Shown here: positions 32,852 through 41,014 of the stretch, piece after piece
How the letters are laid out: each line of letters starts with the position of its first letter
Position numbering within the stretch: the stretch's first letter is position 1
Assembly (NCBI GenBank): GCA_023383015.1
Contig: JAHDXW010000010.1
Location: forward strand, 1 to 64,000
Origin: Paracoccaceae bacterium
GTDB taxonomy: Bacteria; Pseudomonadota; Alphaproteobacteria; Rhodobacterales; Rhodobacteraceae
Reading direction: 5' to 3'
DNA: 64,000 nucleotides
The notes under the pieces: generated by a model
Told to the model about the DNA's origin: nothing
The model's input: the letters and a program-made list of their open reading frames with translations, nothing else
Database searches by the model: none
Position numbers and translations under genes: made by a program

Positions 32852-34368
32852 CCGCCCGTCGGCGCCCCGCGGGGCGACCGATGCGCATCGGCGTCGGCCG
32901 CTTCACCCAGGAGACGAACAGCTTCAGCCCCGCGCCGACCGACCTTGACGCCTTCCGCCGGCAGGGCCTTGCCGCGGGCGAGGCGTTCGACCTGCGCGAG
33001 CGGCTGGCCTATGGCGCGATCTGGCCCTTCGCCGAGATTGCCGACGCCCGCGGCGATGTCGAGCTTGTGCCGCTGGTCAAGGCCTGGACCGGCCCCGGCG
33101 GCCCGCTGACCCGGGCGGCCTTCGAGGCGGTCATGGCGCTTTTCGCCCGAAGGCTCGACGAGGCCGGGCCGCTGGACGCGGTGTTCCTGTCGCTGCACGG
33201 GGCGATGGCGGCCGAACACCACGACGACCCCGAGGGGCTGCTGATGGAGATGATCCGCGGCCGCGTCGGTGCCGACGCCTGGATCGTCGCGGCAATGGAC
33301 CACCACGCCTGCATGACCCGGCGCAAGGTCGCCGCGGCGGACCTGACGCTCGGCCAGCGCACCCAGCCGCACGACCAGCCCGACACCGGGCGGCAGACGG
33401 CCGAGTTGTTCTTCCGGGTGCTCGACGGCGGGCTCCGCCCTGCGGTGGCGCTGCGCCGCATCCCGATGATCACCCATCAGGAGCAGTTCCTGACCGCCCG
33501 GCCGCCGATGAAGACCTGGTTCGACCTCGCCCGCGCGATCGAGGCGCGGCCGGGGGTGCTCAGCGTCTCGACCTACCCGATGCAGCCCTGGCTGGATGTG
33601 GAGGAGGGGGGGTGGACGGCCGTCGTCTACACCGACGGCGACCCCTCGCTGGCGGGCCGGCTGGCGGACGAGCTTGCGGCCTGCGCCTGGGAACTGCGCC
33701 ACGACTTCATGCGCCAGGACAGCGTGCCGGTGGCCGAGGCGGTGGCGCGGGCCGAGGCCGCGCCGCGCGGCATCGTGCTGCTGTCGGACACCGGCGACAG
33801 TGCGGCCGGCGGGGCCACGGGGGATTCAAACGTCATTCTCGCCGAGATGCTGCGCCAGGGGGTGCGGCGGCGGGCGCTGGTGCCGGTCGTCGACGGGCCG
33901 GCCGCGCGCGCGGCCGCCGCGGCGGGGGTGGGCGCCACGGTCGACCTCCGCCTCGGCCGCACGCTCGACCCCGCCTGGGGCGCTCCGCTCGGCGTGACGG
34001 CGAAGGTGCTGCACCTGACCGACCGGCCAGTCGATACCGGCGGACACTACGAACCCTATTCGCAAGGTGTCGCGGCCCTTGTCGAGATCGGTGCGGTCCT
34101 CGTGGGCGTGACCGAGTTCCGCGGCCGGCAGATGATGATGCCGGCGTTCTGGACCCACCTCGGCATCGACCCGACCGATCGCGACCGGGTCCAGGCCGTC
34201 GTCGTCAAGACCGCGTCCAACTTCCAGTATTTCGGCCCCTGGACGGCCGAGGTCATCCGCGTCGACACCCCCGGCCACACCCAGTCGCGCGTTGCCGCCT
34301 TCGACTGGCGGCGGCTGCCGCGGCCGATCTTCCCGCTCGACCACGACGCCCTCCCGTCGGCCACATGA
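32848..34368 (+). CDS. M81 family metallopeptidase (MlrC-like), copy 2
   Basis: 506 residues, paralogue of the preceding gene but clearly diverged. Motifs: RIGVGRFTQETNSFSP, SLHGAMAAEHHDDPEG, AMDHHACMTRRKV, LSDTGDSAAGGATGDSNVIL and YFGPWTAEVIRVDTPG. The GTG at 32848 overlaps the previous stop; ATG 32881 (MRIGVGR) is an equally possible start and gives the usual family N terminus. Two different M81 enzymes in one operon suggest successive cleavage of related bonds or a heteromeric enzyme. 22 bases separate it from the dehydrogenase gene. Confidence 0.88.
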   Translation: MTARRRPAGRPMRIGVGRFTQETNSFSPAPTDLDAFRRQGLAAGEAFDLRERLAYGAIWPFAEIADARGDVELVPLVKAWTGPGGPLTRAAFEAVMALFARRLDEAGPLDAVFLSLHGAMAAEHHDDPEGLLMEMIRGRVGADAWIVAAMDHHACMTRRKVAAADLTLGQRTQPHDQPDTGRQTAELFFRVLDGGLRPAVALRRIPMITHQEQFLTARPPMKTWFDLARAIEARPGVLSVSTYPMQPWLDVEEGGWTAVVYTDGDPSLAGRLADELAACAWELRHDFMRQDSVPVAEAVARAEAAPRGIVLLSDTGDSAAGGATGDSNVILAEMLRQGVRRRALVPVVDGPAARAAAAAGVGATVDLRLGRTLDPAWGAPLGVTAKVLHLTDRPVDTGGHYEPYSQGVAALVEIGAVLVGVTEFRGRQMMMPAFWTHLGIDPTDRDRVQAVVVKTASNFQYFGPWTAEVIRVDTPGHTQSRVAAFDWRRLPRPIFPLDHDALPSAT

Positions 34369-34390
34369 GCCGGCCCCCAGGACCGAAAGG

Positions 34391-35407
34391 ATGCCCGTGA
34401 CCGCCATCGGCCTGCTTGTCCGCCCCGACCGCCTTGCCTTCGCCGACAGCCTGCGCGCGGCCCATCCCGGCCACGACTTCCCCGCCGCCGACAGCGCGGG
34501 GGGGCTGCGCCCCGCGCTGGGCCGGCTGGATGGGCTGGTTGTGGCCACCCCGATGTTCGACGCGGCGCTGGCGGCGGCGCTGCGCGACGGCGCGCCGCGG
34601 CTGCGCTGGGTGCAGGCGCTGTCGTCGGGGGTCGACTCGATCCTCAAGCACGGCCTGCCGCCGGGGGTGGCGCTGTGCTCGGCCGCCGGCGCCCATGCCG
34701 ACCCGGTCGCCGACCACGCCATGGCGCTGCTGCTGGCCCTGTTCCGGGGCATCCCCGACTTCGTTCTCGGCCAGGCCGAGCGGCGCTGGGCGACCGGCGA
34801 GCAACGCCACCGGCTGCGCGAGATCGCTTGCCGCCGCGCGACGGTGCTGGGGTACGGCCACATCGGCCGGGGCATCGCCCGCCGCCTGCGCGCCTTCGGC
34901 GCCACCGTCACGGCGGTGAACCGCTCGGGCCGGGGCGAGGGCGAGGCCCACCTGCTGCTCCCGGCCACGGCCCTCGATGCCGCGCTGGAGGGCGCCGACA
35001 TCCTGATCCTCTGCCTGCCCGGCGAGACGGTCAGCCGGCCGCCGGTGGACGGGCGCGCGCTCGACCTGCTGGCGCCGGGCGCGGTGGTGGTGAACGTCGG
35101 GCGCGGCAGCGCACTCGACGCCGCCGCGCTGGTCGACCGGCTGCGCGCGGGGCGGCTCTCGGGGGCGGCACTCGACGTCTTTGACCGCGAGCCCCTGGCC
35201 CCCGGCGATCCCTTGTGGAGCGTGGCGGGCCTGATCGTCTCGCCCCACGTCGGCGGCAACGGCCACGGCGTCACCGCCCGCCTCGACGCGCTCGTCGCCG
35301 AGAACACGCGCCGCTTCCTCGCCGGACAGCCGCTTCTCAACCAGGTCCTCCCCGCCGCCGGTGGCGTGCCGCACAGCCCTGCAACACCAGCGGACGGCGG
35401 GAGATGA
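34391..35407 (+). CDS. D-2-hydroxyacid dehydrogenase family protein
   Basis: 338 residues. NAD(P)-binding Rossmann motif VLGYGHIGRGIARRL, catalytic Arg in NVGRGSALD, Glu in DVFDREPL and His in SPHVGG. It lacks the ACT or extra domains of PGDH. Such enzymes reduce 2-keto acids to D-hydroxy acids or the reverse. ATG 34391 is used; GTG 34397 with AAAGGA upstream is an alternative. Last gene of the M81 operon; a 104-bp gap with its own promoter follows before the ABC transporter. Confidence 0.88.
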   Translation: MPVTAIGLLVRPDRLAFADSLRAAHPGHDFPAADSAGGLRPALGRLDGLVVATPMFDAALAAALRDGAPRLRWVQALSSGVDSILKHGLPPGVALCSAAGAHADPVADHAMALLLALFRGIPDFVLGQAERRWATGEQRHRLREIACRRATVLGYGHIGRGIARRLRAFGATVTAVNRSGRGEGEAHLLLPATALDAALEGADILILCLPGETVSRPPVDGRALDLLAPGAVVVNVGRGSALDAAALVDRLRAGRLSGAALDVFDREPLAPGDPLWSVAGLIVSPHVGGNGHGVTARLDALVAENTRRFLAGQPLLNQVLPAAGGVPHSPATPADGGR

Positions 35408-35415
35408 TCTAACAG

Positions 35416-35444
35416 TTGACATGATCGGCGACAGATCACATAAA
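35416..35444 (+). promoter_or_regulatory. sigma-70-like promoter of the peptide ABC operon
   Basis: TTGACA (35416-35421), 17-base spacer, CATAAA (35439-35444), about 68 bases before ATG 35512. Between promoter and gene lies GATAAGTGGAATA (35461-35473), a 13-mer that recurs upstream of trxC at 54251-54263. Confidence 0.6.
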
Positions 35445-35511
35445 TACGGCGAAAATTCCCGATAAGTGGAATAGCGTTGCGCCGACCGGGTTCACTAGGG
35501 AGGGAATTGGA

Positions 35512-37042
35512 ATGCATTTCCTGCGGCTGGGGACGGGGGTCGCGACAGCGGCCGGCGTTGCCCTTCTGGTTGTGGCTGGCGGCCTGGGCTCGGGCGCCCA
35601 TGCCCAGTCAGGGCGCAGCGATCTCATCATGATCCCGGGCGGCAACGACCCGGGCACCTGGCATGTCGTCAACAGCGGCATCTCCGACACCATCCGGCCG
35701 ATCTACTACAACTCATCGAGCCCTTGCTGCTCTTGACGCCGGGAGGCGACTTCAAGCCGGGTCTGGCCGAATCCTGGACGGTCTCGGACGACGGTCTGGC
35801 CCTGACCTTCCGGCTTCGCGACGTGAGTTCCACAACGGCGAACCGGTCGCCGCCGATGACGTCGTCTTCTCGCTCAATGCGTGGGCGGCCTCGCCGGTGG
35901 CGCGCAGCCGCGGGCCCTTCGCGGTGATGGAGTCCGCCGCCGCGACCGACGATCACACCGTCGTCATCACCCTCAAGCGCCCCAGCCGGACCTTCCTGCG
36001 GGCGATGGCCGAGCGTCAGGGGATGGTCCTCGATGCCTCGAGCTACGAGAACCTCGCCGGTCATGTGGTCGGCACCGGGCCCTATGTCTTCGACGAATAC
36101 GTGCAGGACAGCCATTTGCGCCTCGTGCGCAACCCCGACTACTGGGGCGAGGCGCCGGCGATCGAGACGGTGACGGTCCGCTTCATTCCCGACGCGACCG
36201 CCGGCATCAGCGCCATGCTCGCCGGCGAGGCCGATGCCTATCACGGCATGTTCCCCGAGACCTACGAGCGCATCATCACCATGGGCCTGGACCGGCAGTT
36301 CCGGGTGACGGCCTTCGACGCCGGCGGGCTTGCCGGCATCATGCGGCTGAACCGCTTCCGCCCGCCGCTCAGCGACATCCGCCTGCGCCAGGCGGTCGCC
36401 CATGCGCTCGACCGCAAGTCGATCGTCGCGGTCTTCGGCGCCGACTATGCCTTCACGCCGGCCTGCACCTACGGCACCAGCGCCGATCCCTGGTTCCGCC
36501 CCGAATCGCCCGAGACCTGCGCCTATCCCGCGCCCGACCGCGACCGCGCGAAGGCTCTGCTGGCCGAGGCCGGCTATGACGGCACGCCGCTGGTCTTCAG
36601 CTACATAAACACCTGGGCCGAGGCCGAGATCATCTCGGCCCAGCTCGAGGCCGCGGGCTTCGTGGTGCAGCGCGACCCGCGCGAGCGGTCGAACTTCTCC
36701 ACCTCCATCATCGGCATCATCCCGCCGCCGACCGACATCAACATGACCTACACGACCGCGCCGCTGGCGTCCTTCGCGACCTCGAACCCCGACGCCAACT
36801 ACACCTACAACGAGGCGTTCAACCAGCTGGTGCAGGAGGCCGAGCGCGCCGCCACCACCGAGGCCTACAACGACCTCATGACGCGGGCCAACCGCGTCCT
36901 CGACGAGGACGCGGTGATCGTCACCTTCACCACCCGCTCCCACGTCGGTATCATGTCGAAGGATCTCGTCGGCTGGGAAGAGACCTTCTTCGGCCTCGGC
37001 GAGAGCCGCTTCGACTTCCCGTCGGTGCGCTGGCGCGACTGA
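35512..37042 (+). pseudogene. dipeptide/oligopeptide ABC solute-binding protein (family 5), frameshifted
   Basis: Signal peptide (GVALLVVAGGLGSGAHAQ) and a family 5 binding protein of about 500 residues, but split over three frames. Frame 1 runs to TGA 35734; around 35715 one base is missing (AAC-TCATCGAG should read on as LIEPLLLL). Frame 2 carries TPGGDFKPGLAESWTVSDDG; near 35824 another base is missing (before EFHNGEPVAADDVVF). Frame 3 then continues intact to the TGA at 37042 (GTGPYVFDEYV, LRQAVAHALDRK). Both losses are in short runs (CC and GG), so sequencing error is as plausible as mutation. If real, no full binding protein is made. Confidence 0.8.
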
Positions 37043-37051
37043 CAGGGGCCA

Positions 37052-37081
37052 GGGGCGGCCGCGCCCGCGGCCGGCCGCCCC
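37052..37081 (+). promoter_or_regulatory. intercistronic stem-loop after the binding-protein gene
   Basis: GGGGCGGCCG and CGGCCGCCCC form a perfect 10-bp stem around a 10-base loop, 9 bases after the binding-protein stop and 47 before the permease start. Stem-loops at this position in ABC operons usually stabilise the abundant binding-protein mRNA and reduce permease expression. Confidence 0.6.
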
Positions 37082-37127
37082 GGCGCTCCCGATCGCCAAC
37101 GTCCCCGCGCGCGGAAGGTTGCAGCCC

Positions 37128-38075
37128 ATGGTATTCCTGATCTGGCGCAAGCTTGCGGGTTTCGCGCTGACCGTCCTTCTGGCTTCGCTGCTCATCTTCG
37201 CGCTGATGCGGCTGGCGGGGGGCGATGCCGTCACGATGCTGTTCGGCGAGGACTACGACCCCGCCGCCGCCGAGATGTTGCGGGCCGAGTTCGGCCTCGA
37301 CCGGCCGGTGCACCTTCAGTACCTTGAGTGGATCGGGCGCTTCCTGACCGGCGATCTCGGCGTCTCCTTGCGCTCGGGCGCCGGCATCACCGAGACGCTG
37401 GGCCGCGCCCTGACGGTGACGCTGCCGCTCGCCGCCCTCGGTCTCGCGCTCGGCACCTTCCTCGGCGTCATGGCGGGGGTGGTCGCTGCCAAGAGCGCGG
37501 GCACCTCCACCGGCGCCGCGGTCAGCGGGCTCAGCCAGCTCGGCCTCGCGATCCCGAACTTCTGGCTCGGCATCATGCTCGGCCTGCTGTTCGGCGTCTA
37601 TCTCGGCTGGCTGCCGACCGGCGGATGGGTCGCCTGGAGCCGCGACCCCGCCGGCGCGCTGCAGGCGCTGATCCTGCCCACCATCGCGCTGGGCACCAGC
37701 CTTGCGGCCACGCTGACGCGCTACGTGCGGACCACGATCATGGACGTGATGCGCGAGGACTATGTCCGCACAGCGCGCGCCAGCGGCATGACCGAACGCG
37801 AGGCCCTGCTGCGCGTCGGCCTGCGCAACGCCTCGCTGCCGATCGTCACCGTGCTCGGTCTCCAGGCGGCAGGGCTGATCAGCGGCACCATCGTGGTCGA
37901 GACGGTCTTTTCCCTGCCCGGGGTCGGACGGCTGATGCTGACGGGCGTGGGCTGGCGCGACGCCAACGTGGTCCAGAGCCTCGCGCTCCTCCTCGTGATC
38001 GTGGTCGTGGCGATGAACCTCGCGATCGACATCCTCTACGGGGTGCTCGACCCGCGGGTGAGGCGCGCGCGATGA
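37128..38075 (+). CDS. ABC transporter permease, DppB-type
   Basis: 315 residues, six helices, with the DppB N terminus (IWRKLAGFALTVLLASLLIFALMR; GGD and LGLDRP-like region FGLDRPVHLQYLEW) and EAA loop YVRTARASGMTEREALLRVGLRN. GGAAGG lies ten bases upstream of ATG 37128; a TTG at 37119 is too near that site. Works with the DppC-type subunit whose ATG overlaps the stop (ATGA). The gene itself is intact although its binding protein and one ATPase are broken. Confidence 0.92.
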   Translation: MVFLIWRKLAGFALTVLLASLLIFALMRLAGGDAVTMLFGEDYDPAAAEMLRAEFGLDRPVHLQYLEWIGRFLTGDLGVSLRSGAGITETLGRALTVTLPLAALGLALGTFLGVMAGVVAAKSAGTSTGAAVSGLSQLGLAIPNFWLGIMLGLLFGVYLGWLPTGGWVAWSRDPAGALQALILPTIALGTSLAATLTRYVRTTIMDVMREDYVRTARASGMTEREALLRVGLRNASLPIVTVLGLQAAGLISGTIVVETVFSLPGVGRLMLTGVGWRDANVVQSLALLLVIVVVAMNLAIDILYGVLDPRVRRAR

Positions 38076-39037
38076 GCGGGGGCGACGCGCCGGGTCGGGC
38101 AGGGGGGACGGCCCTGGACGGGGCGGGCACGACCGCCCCCGTTCCACCCCCGGCGCCCGTGCCGCCGCCGGCGCCCGAGCTTTCGCCCGCGGCGGCGCGC
38201 CGGAAGCGCGCGCGGTCCAACCCCGCCTTCATCGCCGGCCTCGCGGTCGCGGCGCTGCTGGCCGCGACCGGCCTCGTCTCGCTGGTCTGGACGCCCTGGG
38301 ACGTGGGTCCGGCGGGGATCGACCCCGCGAACCGCCTCAGGGGCCCCGGGGTCGGCGGCCATCTTCTCGGCAGTGACCATCTAGGCCGCGACGTGCTCAG
38401 CCAGCTCATGATCGGGGTCCGCACCAGCCTCGTCATCTCGATGATCGGGGTCGCGGCCGCGCTTGGCGCCGGGCTGACCCTGGCTCTGACCGCGGTCACC
38501 TTCCGCGGCGCGGTCGACGACCTGATCATGCGGATCGTTGACATCCTGATCGCCTTTCCCGGCATCGTCTTCGCGCTGGTGCTGGCAGTCGTGCTCGGCC
38601 CCGGGGTGAGCTCGACCATCGTCGCGCTGACGGTCTTCTTCGCGCCGAACTTCACCCGCGTGATCCGCGCGGCGGCACTCAGGGTGCTGGCCGAGGATTT
38701 CGTGGTTGCCGCCCGGATCTACGGCCGCGGCGGCCTGGCGATCCTGCTGCGCCATGTCATCCCCAACACGCTGAGCGTGATCATCGTCCAGTTCACCCTT
38801 TCCTTCGCCGCGGCGATCATCGTCGAATCCTCGCTCTCCTACCTCGGGGTCGGCATCTCGCGCCCCGAGATCTCGCTCGGCATGATGCTGCGCGAGGCGC
38901 AGTCCTTCATCGGCGCCTCGGGGTGGCTGGCCTTCTGGCCGGGGCTGGCCATCGTCGTCACCGTGCTTGGCTTCAACGTCTTCGGCGACGGGCTGCGCGA
39001 CGTGCTCGACCCCAAGTTCAGCCGGGCCGGGCGATGA
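38072..39037 (+). CDS. ABC transporter permease, DppC-type
   Basis: 321 residues. An unusual Pro/Ala-rich cytosolic leader of ~45 residues (TTAPVPPPAPVPPPAPELSP) precedes the first helix; then the DppC fold with HLLGSDHLGRDVLSQLMIG and EAA motif VVAARIYGRGGLAILLRHVIPN, ending NVFGDGLRDVLDPKF. Coupled by ATGA overlaps to both the upstream DppB-type and downstream ATPase genes. Confidence 0.92.
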   Translation: MSGGDAPGRAGGTALDGAGTTAPVPPPAPVPPPAPELSPAAARRKRARSNPAFIAGLAVAALLAATGLVSLVWTPWDVGPAGIDPANRLRGPGVGGHLLGSDHLGRDVLSQLMIGVRTSLVISMIGVAAALGAGLTLALTAVTFRGAVDDLIMRIVDILIAFPGIVFALVLAVVLGPGVSSTIVALTVFFAPNFTRVIRAAALRVLAEDFVVAARIYGRGGLAILLRHVIPNTLSVIIVQFTLSFAAAIIVESSLSYLGVGISRPEISLGMMLREAQSFIGASGWLAFWPGLAIVVTVLGFNVFGDGLRDVLDPKFSRAGR

Positions 39038-40047
39038 CGGCTGCCGGCGATACCCCCGCGATCGAGGTGCGCGACCTCGTCGTGCGCAACCGCGACCTTG
39101 TCGCGGTGCGCGGAGTCGGCTTCGCCGTCCGCCCCGGCGAGCGGCTGGGCATCGTGGGCGAATCCGGTGCCGGGAAAAGCATGACGGCGCTTGCCATGAT
39201 GGGCCTGCTGCCGTCCGGCTGGTGGGCCGAGGGGACGATCCTGCACGACGGCGTCGACCTCGTGGGGCTGGACGACCGAAGCTTCTCGACCCGCCGCGGG
39301 CGCACCCTGTCGATGATCTTCCAGGACCCGCTCACCGCGCTCAACCCCACGGCGCGGATCGGCAGCCAGATCGCGGGCGTGCTGATGCGCCACAAGAAGG
39401 CCGGGCGGCGCGATGCGCTCGACGAGGCGCACGACCTCCTGGTGCAGATGAGGCTGCCGCGGCCGCGCCAGATGCTGCTGGCCTATCCGCACGAACTGTC
39501 AGGCGGCCAGCGCCAGCGGATCATGATCGCCATGGCGCTGGCCTGATACCCGCGGCTCGTGATTGCCGACGAGCCGACCACGGCGCTGGACGTCACCGTC
39601 CAGAAGCGCGTGCTCGAGATGCTGGACGCCGCCGTCGACGAGCGCGGCAGCTCGCTCGTCCTCATCACCCACGACCTCGCGGTGATCGCCGCGATGTGCC
39701 GCCGGGTGATCGTGATGTACGGCGGCCGGATGGTCGAGGAGGGGCCGGTGGCCGAGGTCTTCCGCCGGCCGCGCCACCCCTACACCCATGGCCTGCTGCG
39801 CTGCCAGCCGACGCTCGACAACGTCACCTTCGACCGTGACGCGCTGCTGCCGTCGATCCCCGGGCAGGTGCCGTCGCTGACGGAAATGCCCTCGGGCTGC
39901 GCCTTCCGCACCCGCTGCCCGCGGGCCGAGGCCGGCTGCGCCGAGGTGCCTCCGTTCGAGCGCGCCGGCCACGGCGTCGCCTGCTGGCACCCCCTGCGCC
40001 CCGCGGACACCGCGCCGCCGGCCGCCGCCGGGGAAGGCGTGCCATGA
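39034..40047 (+). pseudogene. ABC transporter ATP-binding protein, DppD-type, interrupted by an in-frame TGA
   Basis: The full frame would encode about 337 residues: Walker A GESGAGKSM, Q-loop FQDPLTALNP, signature SGGQRQR, then TGA at 39544-39546 (codon 171), then Walker B LVIADEPTTALDV, H-loop THD and the C-terminal oligopeptide-type extension with SGCAFRTRCPRAEAGC. The stop falls between signature and Walker B, so the truncated product cannot hydrolyse ATP. A single TGC or TGG to TGA change would explain it. The second half has no obvious independent start. Readthrough or sequencing error cannot be excluded. Confidence 0.85.
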
Positions 40048-40895
40048 CCGCCGCCGCCGCCGCCGCCCCGCCAAGGCCGATCCTCGAGGCGCGGGGCGCA
40101 TCCCGCATCTACCGGCTGCCGCGCACCCGCCCGTTCGCCCGGCGGGAGGAACTGGCGGCCGTCCGTGACGTCACGCTCGTCCTGCATCCGGGCGAGGCGC
40201 TGGGCATCGTCGGCGAATCCGGGAGCGGCAAGTCGACGCTGACGCGCCTTCTGGTGGGCGAGGAACGCCCGAGCGCCGGCGAGGTGCGCTTCAACGGCGT
40301 CGACATATGGGACCGCCACGACGACCGGGCCCGCCGCGACCTGCGCCGCCGCGTGCAGATCGTCATGCAGAACCCGCGGATGTCGATGGACCCGCGGCTG
40401 ACCGTGGGCGCCTCGCTGATGGAGCCGCTGCGCTCGCTCAGGATCGCGGGCGACCACGAGGCGCGGGTGGTCGAGGTGCTCGAGCAGGTGGGCATGTCGC
40501 GCGCGGCGCTGAACAAGTATCCCCACCAGTTCTCGGGCGGGCAGATGCAGCGCCTCGCCATCGCCCGCGCCCTGGCCCCGCGGCCCGAGGTGCTGATCGC
40601 CGACGAGCCGGTGAGCGCGCTCGACGTCTCGATCCAGGCGCAGGTGCTCAACCTCATCAAGTCGCTGGTCCGCGATCTCGGCCTCGGCCTCGTGCTGATC
40701 GCCCACGACCTCGCGGTCGTCGCCTATGCGACCTCGCGCGTGATGGTGATGGCCGGCGGCCTCGTGGTCGAGGAGGCGCCGCCGGCCGAACTGTTCCGCC
40801 GGCCGCGGGCCCCCGAGACGAGGGAACTGGTCGAGGCGGTGATGACCGTCGAGGCCGGGCTGCAGGGCCGCGCCCTTGCGCGCCACCCGGGCTGA
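40044..40895 (+). CDS. ABC transporter ATP-binding protein, DppF-type
   Basis: 283 residues: Walker A GESGSGKST, Q-loop MQNPRMSMDPRLTVG, signature SGGQMQR, Walker B LIADEPVSALDVS, H-loop AHD. ATG 40044 overlaps the preceding stop by four bases. It lacks the long C-terminal extension of some DppF proteins. In this family two different ATPases form the motor, so loss of the DppD-type partner should inactivate the transporter unless this subunit can homodimerise. Confidence 0.92.
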   Translation: MTAAAAAAPPRPILEARGASRIYRLPRTRPFARREELAAVRDVTLVLHPGEALGIVGESGSGKSTLTRLLVGEERPSAGEVRFNGVDIWDRHDDRARRDLRRRVQIVMQNPRMSMDPRLTVGASLMEPLRSLRIAGDHEARVVEVLEQVGMSRAALNKYPHQFSGGQMQRLAIARALAPRPEVLIADEPVSALDVSIQAQVLNLIKSLVRDLGLGLVLIAHDLAVVAYATSRVMVMAGGLVVEEAPPAELFRRPRAPETRELVEAVMTVEAGLQGRALARHPG

Positions 40896-40965
40896 CCGGG
40901 GCCGCCGCAGGGCAGGGCCGCCGGGAAGGATGACCGAGGGCCCCGGGGCCGGGGCCGGAACCGTG

Positions 40966-40978
40966 GAGGCTCCACCCG
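40966..40978. repeat. short inverted repeat between the ABC and hydrolase genes
   Basis: GTGGAG-G-CTCCAC in the 119-bp gap after the DppF-type gene. The stem is only six pairs with one unpaired base, so a hairpin is unlikely; a DNA-binding site is possible. Confidence 0.25.
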
Positions 40979-41014
40979 GGCCGGGGGGTGCCGCACCGCA
41001 CAGGAGACCGCCCG

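Noticed and set aside
39544-39546. Selenocysteine or programmed readthrough at the TGA in the DppD-type gene
   Set aside because: No hairpin resembling a bacterial SECIS directly downstream was recognised, and ABC ATPases have no Sec at this position; mutation or error is simpler.
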